Part shown: positions 24,901 through 37,091 of the stretch, piece by piece
Position numbering within the stretch: the first letter of the stretch is position 1
Layout: the number at the start of each line of letters is the position of its first letter
Origin: Pochonia chlamydosporia 170
Taxonomy: Eukaryota; Ascomycota; Sordariomycetes; Hypocreales; Clavicipitaceae
DNA: 64,000 nt
NCBI RefSeq assembly: GCF_001653235.2
Contig: NC_035791.1
Span: 5,518,001 to 5,582,000 of the forward strand
Direction of reading: 5' to 3'
The notes under the pieces: generated by a model
The model's database searches: none
What the model was told of the DNA's origin: nothing
What the model saw: the letters and a program-made list of their open reading frames with translations, nothing else
Position numbers and translations under genes: made by a program

Positions 24901-25494
24901 CGCGCCCGAGAACAGGCTCGCCTTCGTAAGCGGTTCGGCGTCGGTGCTCTCGGCGATCTCACCGAGGAGGAAGCCATTCGATACGCCCAAATGGTCTCCG
25001 AGGAGGCGTACCTCCAAGAAGAACAGCGTCGGGCGAGCGACTCTGCCGCCGACGCTAGCCTCGATACAGCATCGTCCGTTAGCGAAACCACCATCGACAC
25101 TGTCACGGAACCCAGTGTCACGGATGCCACCCCCCCCATTGCCAGTGCAACAGACAACGATGAAAGCGAATTCGAACAGCAAATCCAGCAAGCTATCCGT
25201 CTGTCACTGCTAGAAGGCGTCAACGACCTCGGCCAGTCACCTCGTGGCAATTCCTCTGGAGAGTTCGATTTCCCCATCCAAGTAAAGGTCACTAAGAAGA
25301 AGGGCAAGTCTCGCTCGCCCTCTGCTTCACCTACCATGACTACGCCCGTAAATGGGGGTTCGTCAAAGGTCAATGAGGATGAGGATCTTGCCCTTGCTAT
25401 CAGTCTTAGCATGCAGCAGCAGCCAGTAGAAGATGATTTCCCGCCTCTAGAGACGGAAGGCGTGGGCAAAGGCAAGGGCGTTAGGAGATGGTGA
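21937..25494 (+). CDS. UFO1: UFO1-like F-box/WD40 protein with C-terminal ubiquitin-interacting motifs
   Basis: Substrate receptor of an SCF ubiquitin ligase. The order F-box, WD40, UIMs matches yeast Ufo1, which targets proteins such as Ho endonuclease for destruction. Exons 21937-22345 and 22460-25494 give 1147 aa. The 114-nt intron (donor GTAAGT, branch GCTAAC, acceptor GTGCAG) lies just before the F-box, so the box starts EILTHILSHLHPDSHAAVAL (res. 137 on). WD40-type strands are clearest at res. about 769-900: FLAIGTNTGAVTVWN and LVHGGSDGLVQAWDP. A coiled, acidic C-terminal third carries three UIM-like helices: TEEEAIRYAQMVSEE (res. 971-985), EQQIQQAIRLSLLEG (about 1040-1056) and DEDLALAISLSMQQQ (about 1110-1124). 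Yeast Ufo1 also has three. The start is the first ATG of the frame. Confidence 0.88.
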
Positions 25495-25944
25495 TTGATT
25501 TCATTTTCAATTTCTTGTGCAATTCAACATTGCGGTTTGATTTATGTACTTTTTCGTGTTTTGTTCTGCGTTAGCTATGAATGCTTGTTGATAAACTTTA
25601 ACTCGACTTGGTATCGGATAGTGAAGTCTAGAGTTTAATGATCCTGCCATGTATAATTGATTTGGCATCCAGGTAGTGACGTACGTTCAATGTTCTAGAC
25701 ATGTATAATCTATGGGGTGGAATGTGTGCTGGTTTACGAACTCAAGACACTCAATTTGACAATTGCAATCAGATGGTTGAATAACATTCCTATTAAGACC
25801 CAGGCCATGATTTCATAAACCGTAAACTACTGTACACGCCGTGGCAAATCCAAACAACCCCCGGGTATAGTGGGCATCAAAGCCATAGGCACACCCTCGC
25901 CTTGAAATACAGTCCCATCCCAGTCCCACTCCTAACCAGATATT
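25495..25944. other. Intergenic between convergent genes
   Basis: 450 bases of AT-rich 3' flank shared by the UFO1-like gene and the GPI-protein gene. No gene or repeat seen. Confidence 0.6.
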
Positions 25945-28226
25945 TTATCCAAAAACCAAAACGCCAATCGCTATGCAAAGAGCCATGCCCCCGCTGGACA
26001 GGCTGGGTCGAAGAGAGGTTCCCATGCTGTCGTCGTCCTTGGTGCTGGGATTCGTCTCAATGGGGAAATTGTTGAGCCATGTACCCGTTGGTGCGATGGT
26101 GGTGACAACGCTCGAGCCAAAGGGGTATGTCATGGTGAGGGTGGACACTGTGATGCCGTTGGGGCCGATTGTGAATTCTTGCCCGGCAATCATGGTGGTG
26201 GTCAGGTGGGAGCCCGGACCGACGGTGAAGGTCTTGCCGTTGACGATGGCAATGGAGGGGGCAATCTTTGTGATGGTTGCTCCGCCTATGATTTCGTACT
26301 TGGTGTCTGTTTTGTCAGCCTGCGGCCCGCCTATCTTCATGCCGTGGACGAGGACGCCTGATGGGCCGATTGTGATGGTGTCACCGTCTATGACCTCGGT
26401 GGTGCCAGGGATCCCGGGCCCGTAGGTGATTGTTTTGGAGTGCACAACTACCACGGACTGGCCTATGGCTGTGAGCATCTCGCCGCCTGCTACTACAACG
26501 TCGGACTCGGACGGCGGTTGTAGAGGATTGAACTTGAAGGAGTTCTTCCCCACAACGATTTGGTTGGCACTGATGGTCACGGATTGGCCTTGAATATCTG
26601 TTGTCGTGCCATATGGCGGCATGGTCATGGTCACACCGCCAATGACTACCTGTGAGCCTGACATGGTCACGTCTAACCCGCCGACGTTGCCCTTAGTCGG
26701 TGTCGAAACGCCAAAATTGGTAGGGGCAGGAGCAGGTTTCGTGATGGACCCTCCCTCTCCAACAATTGCCGTGGGGTAAATAGTAAATTGGCCTCCGTCG
26801 ACGCTAACGGTCACTGTTTGACCCGGCCGAAGCGAGGAAACTGTTTTGCTGTTGATAACAACCTCATTGCCCTTCGCAGTGATACTAAAGGTTGGTCGTG
26901 GTTGATGGTCTGCGTCCGGAGTATTACCCTGCCGCCCTCCCGGAGTCGGTACCGTCTTGTGTACGATAGGGCTCGGGTAAGGATCAGACCATGTTGCGCT
27001 ATAGTCTGGTGGAGGGTCAGAGGGAAACACAACCGACGGGTTCTTGTCCGTTGTGATGAAGGTGACCTTGGGTCGGGCGAATGGTATGAGCGTTGTCAAT
27101 GGGTCTATCTCGGTAGGAGCCGGAACACCGAGTGACTCAGAGATTTCGGTAACATGAGGCAAGAATCCCTCCGTAGTCGAGCCTCCTAGCCCTGTCGCTG
27201 ATGGCGAGCAGTACTCGGGCGTCTCTATTGTCGCATATGGTGGTGTGTAGTCGGTTCTATTCCCGTAAAAGGTCACAGTCTTGGTGTGGACGATGGAATA
27301 TACTGTCATGGGCTCTAAGTCGTCATAAAATGGTGTACATTGCCTTGTGATCGTGGAGGTTGAGATGGATTCGTTCACGGCTTTTTTACCACCAGCTAGA
27401 TAACATCGTTGTCCATCTATTGGGCAGTCCACGGTGACAGTGGTTACAGCCTTGGGACGGCGATGTTGGGAAGTTGGATGAAGTCTAGTCCTTGTGCCAG
27501 TGATGAGGCTCTTGCCTGACTTCGTAGGTCGTGAAGATGGCCTGACTTTCGTTTTCGACGGGATCAGGCTCACGGTGCTGTTGTTGGTGACTCCATATCT
27601 GCCGGACGAGGGCTTGGCGGAGGGCCTCGTGCGCTTGGTAGACAACGACGCATCGACTGTGGAAGAGTTTTGACCCGTAATTGAGGGAAAAGTGTTGGCG
27701 CTTGGCGGCAATGATGGTGAGGGTGATGAAGCAGACGCCCCAGAGCGTCCTCTTGTTCTCGTTTTCAAGGTAGTGGAATACGATGGCCAAGGGTCTGTAG
27801 CCTTTGAAGTTGGTTCTTGTTGTGACGACAAGTCCAGGGAAACATGTTGTGAATCAGACGAGCGGGTTCTGCGCGGTGAAGGATCTGTTGATGATGAGGA
27901 TAGCAAGGTATCTATGAGATGATTTGTTGACCATGGTAGAGATGTGCTCGAGGAGGGTGAAGATAATGATAGACTCGATAGAGACGCGTAGCTTGTGGTA
28001 TTGACGGCGCCGATTTGGCGTAGATATCGAGCTCGGTTTGAGAAGCCTGAGACATGTTTATCGCGGTTAGTTGATTTCACGATGGAGTAGTAGGTGCTGG
28101 CGCATTGTTCAACACGCCAGCCAGCATCTGGTCCCGACTCAACGTACCCGCTTCACCTTCACCAGTGGCAGCCACCGAATATGTGAAGAGGCCAGCGCCG
28201 AGCAGAGCGGCCTTGTCGAACTTCAT
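25945..28226 (-). CDS. Secreted, probably GPI-anchored cell-surface protein with beta-rich repeats
   Basis: Function not recognised. Exons 28226-28148 and 28046-25945 give 726 aa. The 101-nt intron (donor GTACGT, branch CAACTAAC, acceptor CTCAG) removes a TGA and joins EGEAG to FSNRARYLRQIGAVNTT. The N-terminus MKFDKAALLGAGLFTYSVAA is a signal peptide. The next 200 residues are Ser/Thr/Pro-rich with basic pairs (PRRTR, TKRTR, HRRPK) that could be Kex2-type processing sites. From about res. 410 there are repeated beta-strand units with a common pattern of Gly-x-Thr/Ser-Val/Ile-Thr-Ile-Gly/Ser and then Val-x-Val: GQSVTISANQIVVG, GDTITIGPSGVLVHG, GQEFTIGPNGITVS. The C-terminus is SSGGMALCIAIGVLVFG, a hydrophobic tail after a small-residue site, as in GPI anchor signals. 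A cell-wall or surface role is inferred. The unspliced frame alone would lack the signal peptide. Confidence 0.82.
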
Positions 28227-28883
28227 TGTGGTCGGTTCCTGATCCGCTCTGTCCTCAGACACCGCGTGGGCCTCCAGAGACAGTTCCGACTCGCAATGAC
28301 GATCAATAAGACATCACCTTTGAAGCAGCCCCAGTGGTCGGAAAGGGTATCCTGGCATGACTACCGAACAGACAACACAGAAAGGCCTTGTTCCCGGCAA
28401 ACCAATCGGACGTGGTGTCCAACAATTAGAGTCGATGCGTGCAATCAATGGACAAGGCGCTTCGGTAGAACGATCGCTCAGGAATCTCCAGGCAAAAGAA
28501 AAATCGACAGCTTGAAAAAGATGCGAGACAGTTGAAATTAAGAAGAGAACGTTCGTGGAGTGCGAGAAGCGGATCGTCCTTCGGTGTCCTGGGGCAAGCG
28601 GGACCTGACAAGGGCATCCGAATCCAACCTGGGCGGCAGGCGGATCAAGGTACTACTCCAGACGCTACTGGACTCCGCGTGAGAAATAACAAATTTGCCC
28701 CAGGGGACCCTAGTTGAACAAGGTGCGAGGAAGAATGGTCCAAGTCAATCAAATGGTGGCTTTCCCCCCTCGCTCGTCCTCTTTGAGTCTCTGACCAAGC
28801 CAGCAGACTCTACGCCCAAGGGAACCTGGCTGGTCGAGCAGTACCAGGCTCCTCCTCTGCGTGTCCACACACTCTGTCGCATC

Positions 28884-28925
28884 CCTCTCGCTCTCTCCTC
28901 TCTCTTTCTCTCTCTCTCTCTCTCG
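28884..28925 (+). repeat. CT-rich tract
   Basis: Nearly pure CT over about 40 bases on the + strand. In fungi such tracts often lie just upstream of transcription starts of genes read in the same direction, yet no + strand gene follows for 8 kb. Confidence 0.7.
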
Positions 28926-31900
28926 CCCTTCCTCCTCTGTGAGAGACGCACTTCCGAGATGCGAGTTGTCTTGTACACCATCTCTCCACCCTTCCCCTAC
29001 CGCACAGTCAGGACATCCAGACTAACTTGATTGTTGACACGGATGGTAGCCCGAGTGGGCGAATTGCAGGATGGCTTGCCTTCCCAGTGGGCACAACATC
29101 CACTTGCTCGATGATGGCCCGGGGCACACTTAATGGGCCACCTCACGACCAGCTAACAAATCGGGACAAGGGTTCGGTCTAACTGCCAGAACGGCACAGG
29201 GGCGGCTGGACTAGACGCCAACTAGTGACTGCGAGGTGGCGGCCTGGGCATTAACCATGGCTGAGATGGCTGACGGCTTAATTGCCTCGTCCGCCTGACT
29301 GTGTCCGGTCCAACACTTGCCCAGATGATGATGGCCCGGCAGAGTCCGTGACTGTCTTGGCTGGTCATACGTAGTCGATTCCAGGTGTTGGCTCTTGACC
29401 TACCTGTTGTCATTTTTCTCACTTGTTCGCTATTTGCTCAATACTTAAGCATGCTCAGTCCGTATAAGTCGGCAGATTCCGCGGCTGTTGAAGCCCCGAC
29501 CACATACGAAGTACCAGTGGGAAACAATGGCTTACAACACCGTGTTTGATGTTTTACTTCTCTCAATACTCGGTTGACTTGCGTGTCCTGGTGGATTGAC
29601 CGGGCCTTGCCAGCAAATGAGTTCAACAGCAAATACTGGCATGTGGGCCATGGCGCCTGTCCGTCAGCTTCCCCGTGAGAAATTGGGGGCCCGCGCACCT
29701 ACTAAACGTCGATCCCGACCTGGACCAGACCCATTTGATTCCATTGCCAGCTAGGCCCAACCAGCCGCGCCTTGACTTTCAGTTCCCGGCCATCACAGAA
29801 CCTTTCCTTGTCCGGGACTCGCCAAACGAGGCTTCATGCAAGCCGACATGTGCGACTCAGTGTATGGGTATTGGCAAATGGCTGAACGCAGCATAAATCA
29901 GAATATGTGTTTGAAGAAAACCCTGATCCCCCTTGCATCCACTGGCCCAGTGCACTATGGATTAGCCAGAGCCACCTATGGATGGTTCCAAGTTGACGAA
30001 ACCCCGTTGAAGTGAAGACCATCCACCTGTGTGACGACAACTAGACGAGGAGTTGAAGGAAGGTTGCGGTTTGGAAAGATGAGTCGAACAATGAACCCTT
30101 TCGTCGATGGTTATTTTGCATGCTGATATCGAGTTCTCCGTTGGGAACGACGGGGCATTTTCAATGCATTAAACAGTTCAACCAGCTCAGTAATATTTGC
30201 CCCTTTTCATACTTAGCATGCGGAAGGATTCATTTCCTATTGAATTACGCTCGTCAATGCTCTTCAGAACCACGTAAGGTTGTGTGTCGGCCCATTGGAC
30301 GGACACACATTCATGAATGTCACATACCCATAGGACAACACCATTGTCCTGCAACACCTGGGTATGTACTCCGTAATCCGTATGTGGCGCGACAGCAACA
30401 AGGAAAGAGTGGGCTTTGTCAGCCGCGCATGGTGAAAGTCGCACCGGGACAATTGCATGTTTCGCGCCCGAGAGTAAGAGAACTGGGGCTCTAACATGCA
30501 GGGTAATCCTGTATAAATCTGCAAACATCGTGGTAAAGTGCCAAAGTATCCAGAAGATCGTATTGCAGTCTGGCCGATTGCCAGAGGTAAGGTGCAAGCG
30601 TCCACACGACATTGCAGCTTCGACCATTGTGATGATCAGCTAATAAGAGAGGACCGGAAGGCCAGAAGAAAAAAGGACCAAAAAGGATCATCGATCAACA
30701 TTTTCATTATTGATACCCTACACGCCAGACACGGATGAATTTTTCCCAAGCACGAGGTAGAGAGGCAATATGTAATAGTTGACTCGTTTAGGCTCCACTG
30801 GGGCGACTTCTTACTGCCTCGCCTTGTGCATTATACATAAAAGGCGGCCAGATAACCGTCAGATTCTTTTACACATCCGTGATACCTACAGCGTATTTGG
30901 TAGGCAAAGGCCAGAAAGAGATGAAGCAATGCTGGCTTAAGCGCATTTGGCTGTAAGAAGGAGAGCATCCTGCTTGGGGCAGCCAGACGTTCGGTAGCTC
31001 GGTACGTTACCGATCTCAAACATTTGTCGATCTCGAAAGCAGAAGCCACAGGGCCAATTGGTTGTGCAACTGGGCTCCATTCGATAGAAACATACCTTTT
31101 GGGTTGGGCTTACCTGGGAAGTCTCTTACTCCATGACTTGGCACCAAGCCGTTGTGAAGAGCCTGACAAGCCAAAAATGGTAGGTGGTATGCGACCTCGA
31201 CTCCATATTATAACCGCAGCATAATGAATGCTTGCCTTGTCTGGCCATATCCGCTTTCTGATACGCCCAGCATCTCAATTTCAAGCGAGCACTTTCCTTT
31301 TAAGAACAGGAAACTTGCCACTAGAGATGTTATATTGGTCTCGGGGTCTGTGGAAACCCCACCGGGTAGCCGATAACAGGAACCAGTTTCGGAATCCAAT
31401 ATAGTGGAAAAGCCACGCAGACGTTGTGTTCAGGAGCCCTCGCCTAATGTGCATAATCATTGTACCCCATTATTTGATCGGCTATGTGAACAGGATAGCC
31501 GCGAAGGTGCAGCGCGGAGAAACGGATTTCGCTAGCAGCGGGCCTCCGTATTCCAATATGCCTGGTAGCCACGCGGCGCTGGATGAAGTTGCTGAAAAGA
31601 ATGCGAGTCAGTATAGCCAACTGAATCGAAGAGTCGGTATGGGGAGCTCACGACCCTATCAAGGTAGATCTTTCGCTAAATTGGCCATGGTAGTAACACT
31701 TCCGCAGTGCTTCTGGCTTGACCGGGCAATACTGATGATGCTAGCGATGATGTTGTCGATGGCTTGAATACCGAGTACACAGGCTTGGATTCTTCAGTGG
31801 CATTCAGGGCCACAGAACATGCCTGATTGGCTCCAATGAATATCGACCTTCTCAATTCTGAAGCCCGCCTTCCGGATCTAGATTGAAGCCAACACGCTTG

Positions 31901-34900
31901 GTGGTGGAGTGGAGGCCATGTGGCTGCATGAGGCGGGCCAAGCCAGACTAGGGGAGCCATATGGCCCTCCTCAAGCGACGGTAACTTGGGGGATTGGGTT
32001 GACGAGTACGGAGTACATGGAACTGATGGACGGCGACATTGCTAGGCCATTTTCTGCAGAGGTTGAGTGACAGCTTGACAGCTGACGAAGTTGGCAAGGG
32101 CCAAGACGACGGATTGTGCTCAGGACAGTGGTGGTTGATGGATGAATGGATTGATGTTGATTTCGAATATTGGGGGCGAAGAGCTAAAAACTCTATTGTT
32201 CTCGTGAGATCAGCCTCTCAGGACGTATTGACAATCGTGAACAGGGCAGGAGCATCCAGACAGGTGTCTGCCCCCAGACCAGAAAACGGCAGGAGCCAGT
32301 TGTAGTCGCCGTCCTATTTCTTTCTCTATTTGCTGGACTTGGCAGCTTATGTAAGTTTTGCTCTCCCCTTTCTGAGCTTCTATGATCCACCACCGACCGC
32401 CAAGCCCAGCCGGCATTGCAAGGATATTTACATGCGTACAGTATGCCCAGGATATGCCGAGAGCAATGATTGCTGGGAAACGGGTCACGACCATGGCTTG
32501 CTTCAGACATCCCCGTCTTCAAGCTGGGTATGATTCAACTATGACCCAACTCGTTGTTGTGTTCAGAGCTTGTGATTCTTGAGGCTGACGCCTGATGTTG
32601 CAGCACCTCAGCGACCTGAAAAATGTTGAGAGCTGATCGAATGAATCTCCAACCGAATTTGTCATTGACGGCAACAGAGTTGTTCTGACACCGACTCCGT
32701 ACTGGCCGACATTGTTGGACGTGTCAGAATCGATGCACCGCAAGAATCTAGGCTGAACCCATCAGTACTCGAGAACAGAAATTGCATGAGGTACTCCGTA
32801 GGTGCTACGTCGTCTGGACTGCTATTACGTTTGGTCCCTGACAGGTGGAACATACTTCTCTCCAAGGGAGTCGTTGATACCAACTTCCTCAGTGTAATGG
32901 CTGTACCCTGTGTTCGATGGTTGTACAAGATGCATCGCGCCGACCATGACGAAGGAGCGGAAGCAAGAACCCTCGGCCATCATACCAATATGCTCATTCA
33001 AGTCGCTCATTCAAGTCGGCAACGCATTGACTGACTACTCAGGTACCTGGGCATTTTCGAGCCCGATAACGCCTAGGTGTCAGTGGCGTAGAGCATCTTG
33101 CGCGTCAGCTGGTGGGTTGTTGACCTGCACGTGGTTCACCATCCGACCTAAGCTTTGCTGTGCTCTGCTTGGGCTTTCTCCGCGGTTGTGTTGAACCAGG
33201 GCAGCAAACAATACAAACCCGGGCTCGCTTTTTATGACAGACGGTCACCTCTATTCTTTTTCTTTTTCTACAGGAACTGAGGATGACGAATTGAGTTTTT
33301 TTTTTTCATACACAGCTGAGAAATGACATTTTGAAGCTCCATAATCCCAGATGGGTTTATTGCGCATCGCCCACCTGGATCTGAACCAGGTGCTTGCGAA
33401 GGAGCCGTTGCCGAACGACAATTGCAATTACAGAAACCTACTCCCTCTATTACAGATCTCTCCCTACAAATTAGTCAATAAGGCAAATAAATTTGACTCC
33501 CTTCACCCTGCTGATTAGCCTACCTAGAACACACTGTTATGGGGCGAGGGATTTGATTGCCAATATGTTTCTTTTTTGAATCAATTCGTGGTTATCACAC
33601 TGTCAACCTGCAGTAGGGTGTTGGTTGTCAACTATTGTCGTGGGTCATGCTCATCGGCATAGATAATTTGCAACTCGTGATTCTTCATATTTCTATGAAC
33701 ATATGGAAACCAAATCACCAAATCAAAGTCGTTTGGAGATGCGTTTCCGCAACAGCCCTTAGGTATGGAACATCTAATAGCTCAACCGACTTTCAGCTCG
33801 ACCTCCGAGACAGTGGGAATTGTCCGACTCAACTGGACAAACACGTCGGCCTGGCTAGGGTCGTGAATGAACAGCTCCAGAGAATGACACAAGACATGGA
33901 ACCGTAATAAACGGAGGGCCATACTGTCAAGCCGAAGTCCTCGTCACCACAGCCACAACAGTCGACCTGAGAATATTATGACGCAGACCACGAGCTAACA
34001 ATGAGACCTGTCAACAAAACCTCGATGGAGAATTTGCATCCGAGAGCTGCTGTTGTCGATGTTAGCGTATGACAGCCTCACCAAAAAGCGATAGGATTCT
34101 TTGTTGGACAGTGAACAGGCACGTCTGATACGGAGAACACCAGGAAGGAATACACCTGCAGCAAAAAATTGAGTTGCCCAAGTTTGTGCTTTCACATACT
34201 GCACAAAGCGCGGCATGTCAATAGTTACTGAGTGCCTCCTCTTGGCACAAGAACGTTGCCCACTACCTTTGGTTCTCAGGAATTTCCCAACCGGGCCGAT
34301 GGTCCTGGCAGTCGATTTTGAGACTGATCTTGCCTTGATATGAGCTAGTGCTGCATCAGTGCATGAAGATGACCAGTCACTGACAAGGACGAGGCACATC
34401 GACCAGGTGCGCGGGATGTGGAGGGATGACATGAGACAACAATATGGGGAACAGCTTTGGGAATCGCGACTGAACACGCCTGCCAGTGTGCTGGGCAAGG
34501 ATTTTGTGTGCAATTGACATCCAGAGCGGACGAGCCCGTACCAATACATTGTGTTCTGTTGCTACTCCGTATGTATTCGCGCTCTGCCGCCGTGGCCAAG
34601 TTACATGGATGGAACCAAATTCTCAACAGCAAACTTTACAGATGAGCCGCAAACTCTTCAAGGAATACAGAGTAGAGCAAGCCAGCCAGCAGGTTTCCAG
34701 CCACTGTGCTCCTCGGAGATTTAATCAAAGATCAAGCACTGTAGCACCATGCTGCGTTGACAACATTGACCTTCCATGCAAATGTGTCAGCTCTGCATTG
34801 CGGCGCCTGCTTTGATGGGCAGGTCACATGCTCAACTAACGGAGCGGCGGGCAACATGAGAAATACACTCAACGGCCTGGAATCAATAAGAGCCAAGCCT

Positions 34901-36048
34901 CAAACGCTGATGATGGCTTCAACTTTATCCCGTTGACAGTTGCCCCAAAAAAAAACACGAAGAGAGTTCCGCCAGCACGATTGACCACGCCTTCGTAACA
35001 GGCCGGCACACTAATTTGCGCCACTTGCATTCTCAACACTCGGATGCTGGTCAGTGGCTTTTTGAGGAGCCGTGCTGGGGGAATGATGAGAAGGGGGTTT
35101 TCGGTCATGTCCGTTCAAAACTGTCAAACTTGCTTCTCAATGTGAGCGGTATATCAGCTTGAGTTGTACGAAGTATTCACAGCACAGCTTTCACACAAGT
35201 CCGGCCCCAGGCAGGCCCGGTGCCATGCTAGCCATGACTGCCACCAGACGCTTAGGAAGCTGAAGACCGACCTACCCAACACGGGAAGTAAACCGACAGC
35301 TTCAACAGGCTTTCCCGTCTGCTATGTTCTGTACCTGTCTGGTCCGTCCCTCTGTTGTGGCCGTAGTGGATGCCACCCCCCGTTTTGCAGATCCGGGCGG
35401 GAAGTGGCGTTGACCACTCTGGACAGTGGTGTTGATGGACTTCGAGAACAAGATGGGAGGGAACCTTCATCCCCGAGAAACGCGTCTTTCAAATGGGAAT
35501 AAATAGCGCAACAATGCGAAATGAGTACGAAGGTTACGTTCATTTCGGGATTGCGATTTTCAAGACGTCTTTTGACACCTCGGCTCTGTGGACGGATCCT
35601 GATAATTAAGATTCGCCGCCTGAGAAATGACCATCACCTTGAGAAACCGTCCGTGGGTTGAAACGGTGGAAATTGGGACCAAGGAGCTAATGCGACTCTT
35701 GATTCACTCGGCTGACCCTGTTGCCCTGTTGCATTCCTCCTCCCTGGCTTGAATCCACAACCAACACCTGTGGGCCAAGAGTCCAGCCAGAGCCAGGCTC
35801 GTACCACACCCAGCGGGCACCAGTGGTCTCAGTTGGTAATCCAATCACGCTGAAAGAGCCTGCCCTTGAGGAGCAATTCTGTGCACCAAGTTACCAAGTC
35901 CTGGACGTGGTTTGCAAGGGTGGAGCGGGGACCGAGAGCGAGAGATCGGGTCTCTTTCTCCAGGTACTTGTCTACACAGCGCCAGCCCGCTTTTGTGTCG
36001 AGCTTTTGGAGACAAGCTCCAAGCCGTTGTGCCGGATGTTGGATTTGT

Positions 36049-36116
36049 GAGCCTGAGCCTGAGCCAGAGCCTGAGCCAGAGCCTGAGCCAGAGCCTGAAC
36101 GAGAGCCAGAGCCAGG
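36049..36116 (+). repeat. GAGCCT/GAGCCA hexamer tandem repeat
   Basis: About eleven imperfect hexamers alternating GAGCCT and GAGCCA. It would read as a Glu-Pro run in one frame, but that frame has no other coding support. Confidence 0.9.
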
Positions 36117-36220
36117 ACCTGACACTTTGGACACTTTGGACACGGCTGGTGTGTTCAGTCCTCCTGTCTCAGTTTGTGAGTAATGAGAGAAAGCAGGAGG
36201 CGGTCGGGCGGATAGACCAT

Positions 36221-36245
36221 ACAAGACAAGACAAGACAAGACAAG
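36221..36245 (+). repeat. (ACAAG)5 tandem repeat
   Basis: Five perfect ACAAG units, about 100 bases beyond the hexamer repeat. Confidence 0.95.
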
Positions 36246-36498
36246 ACTTGACAGTTCATCAGTTGCCTCAACTTGACCAGACCAGACTCGATGCAGGCTG
36301 GCTCGCTAGTGACAGACGGATACCAGACCAAGCTCATCTATGTTCACGGGCCAAATCTGGATTGCCACACCCACCAGACCACCAGACGGAGGGACGAGAC
36401 CTGCAATATCCATCCTCCTGCACACACCAGGCTGCTGGCTTTCGCGATTGCCACCCTGAGACTAGCGGCCGACCAGGTCTGCATTCTCCAGTTTACAG

Positions 36499-36536
36499 TC
36501 TCTCTCTCTGTCTGTCTCTCTCTGTGTGTGTGTGTG
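36499..36536 (+). repeat. TC/TG dinucleotide tract
   Basis: A (TC)n run grading into (TG)n on the + strand. The CT part lies about 550 bases before the start of the aspartic-protease-like gene and may belong to its promoter. Confidence 0.8.
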
Positions 36537-36832
36537 CTGGACTCCGCTCACCCCCGTCCCATCGAATTGACCTCAACCGTCCCCCATCGTCCTTCCCCAT
36601 GCCCCAGTCCTAGTCCTGGTGACAGCAGTCTAATCCGTCTGCCGACCTCGATAGACTTTCACTTTCCCACACTCAATTCTTTGCCCACTCTTTCACCAGC
36701 TAAAGCTACCTTTCGAGAACATCCTTTGACTACGGTGCCCGCTGTTTCCGTGTCTGCCGCCAATCTGGAATCCTATCCTGCAATTCCGTCCCGAGTCAAC
36801 TGCGAATAGATTCCCTCTGCTGCGATCCGGTT

Positions 36833-36996
36833 ATGAAAGAGTTGCAATTCCGTTCTCGACCACCGAATCGCCCTTGACTTCCGCCAAACGTCAAAATTGG
36901 GAATCAAGCCTCTGTGTACACTGCGGATGACCAAATAGGAGCCTGTTTTGTTGCACCTTACCCTCGATGAACCCCAGGAAAACCTTGACAAGTTGA
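36833..36996 (+). promoter_or_regulatory. Three short uORFs in the probable leader of the aspartic-protease-like gene
   Basis: Three ATG-initiated frames end before the main start at 37092: 36833-36877 (14 aa), 36927-36938 (3 aa) and 36967-36996 (9 aa). If the leader is unspliced, they would lower initiation at 37092. A leader intron would remove some or all of them, so the role is uncertain. Confidence 0.35.
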
Positions 36997-37091
36997 CGGT
37001 GACCTGGGGGCCCTTGAAATCGCACAACCCAGTATCGACTGGGTCAACACATTCGCACCGTCACTATAGGGAGGGACGGGCTGTACACGAT

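Larger units (their letters stand above)
28227..37091. other. Gene-poor 8.9 kb region with simple repeats
   Basis: The longest stretch here without a supportable gene. Base composition is not AT-rich, and I see no transposon frame, inverted terminal repeats or RIP-like decay. Open frames reach at most 184 codons, mostly without ATG-linked splice structure, and none is protein-like. The stretch contains four of the six exact TACTCCGTA copies in the window (30367, 32007 inverted, 32792, 34563), a CT tract at 28884-28925, an 11-base T run at 33296-33306, and three short tandem repeats at 36.0-36.5 kb. The last 450 bases are the probable leader of the aspartic-protease-like gene. Non-coding RNAs could be here but cannot be seen from sequence alone. 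Confidence 0.45.

Noticed and set aside
24684..25475. 263-codon antisense frame within the UFO1-like gene
   Set aside because: It is the antisense shadow of a codon-biased exon; Ser/Arg-rich, no domain, while the sense strand carries WD40 and UIM motifs.
28047..28147. Reading the GPI-protein gene as a single 711-codon exon
   Set aside because: The unspliced frame lacks ATG-linked signal peptide; the GTACGT...CTAAC...CAG intron restores a signal peptide and an in-frame join.
33372..33392. 7-bp hairpin with 7-base loop resembling a tRNA T-arm on the minus strand (CACCTGG-TTCAGAT-CCAGGTG)
   Set aside because: The loop lacks the required A58 (it reads TTCAG), no acceptor partner or anticodon arm could be found, and no Pol III terminator follows.
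33995..34549. 184-codon open frame on the minus strand
   Set aside because: A frame of this length is expected about once by chance in 64 kb of this composition; no motif, no signal peptide and no splice context.
35866..36183. Open frame with a Glu-Pro run
   Set aside because: It is only the GAGCCW hexamer repeat read in one frame; the flanking residues show no protein character.
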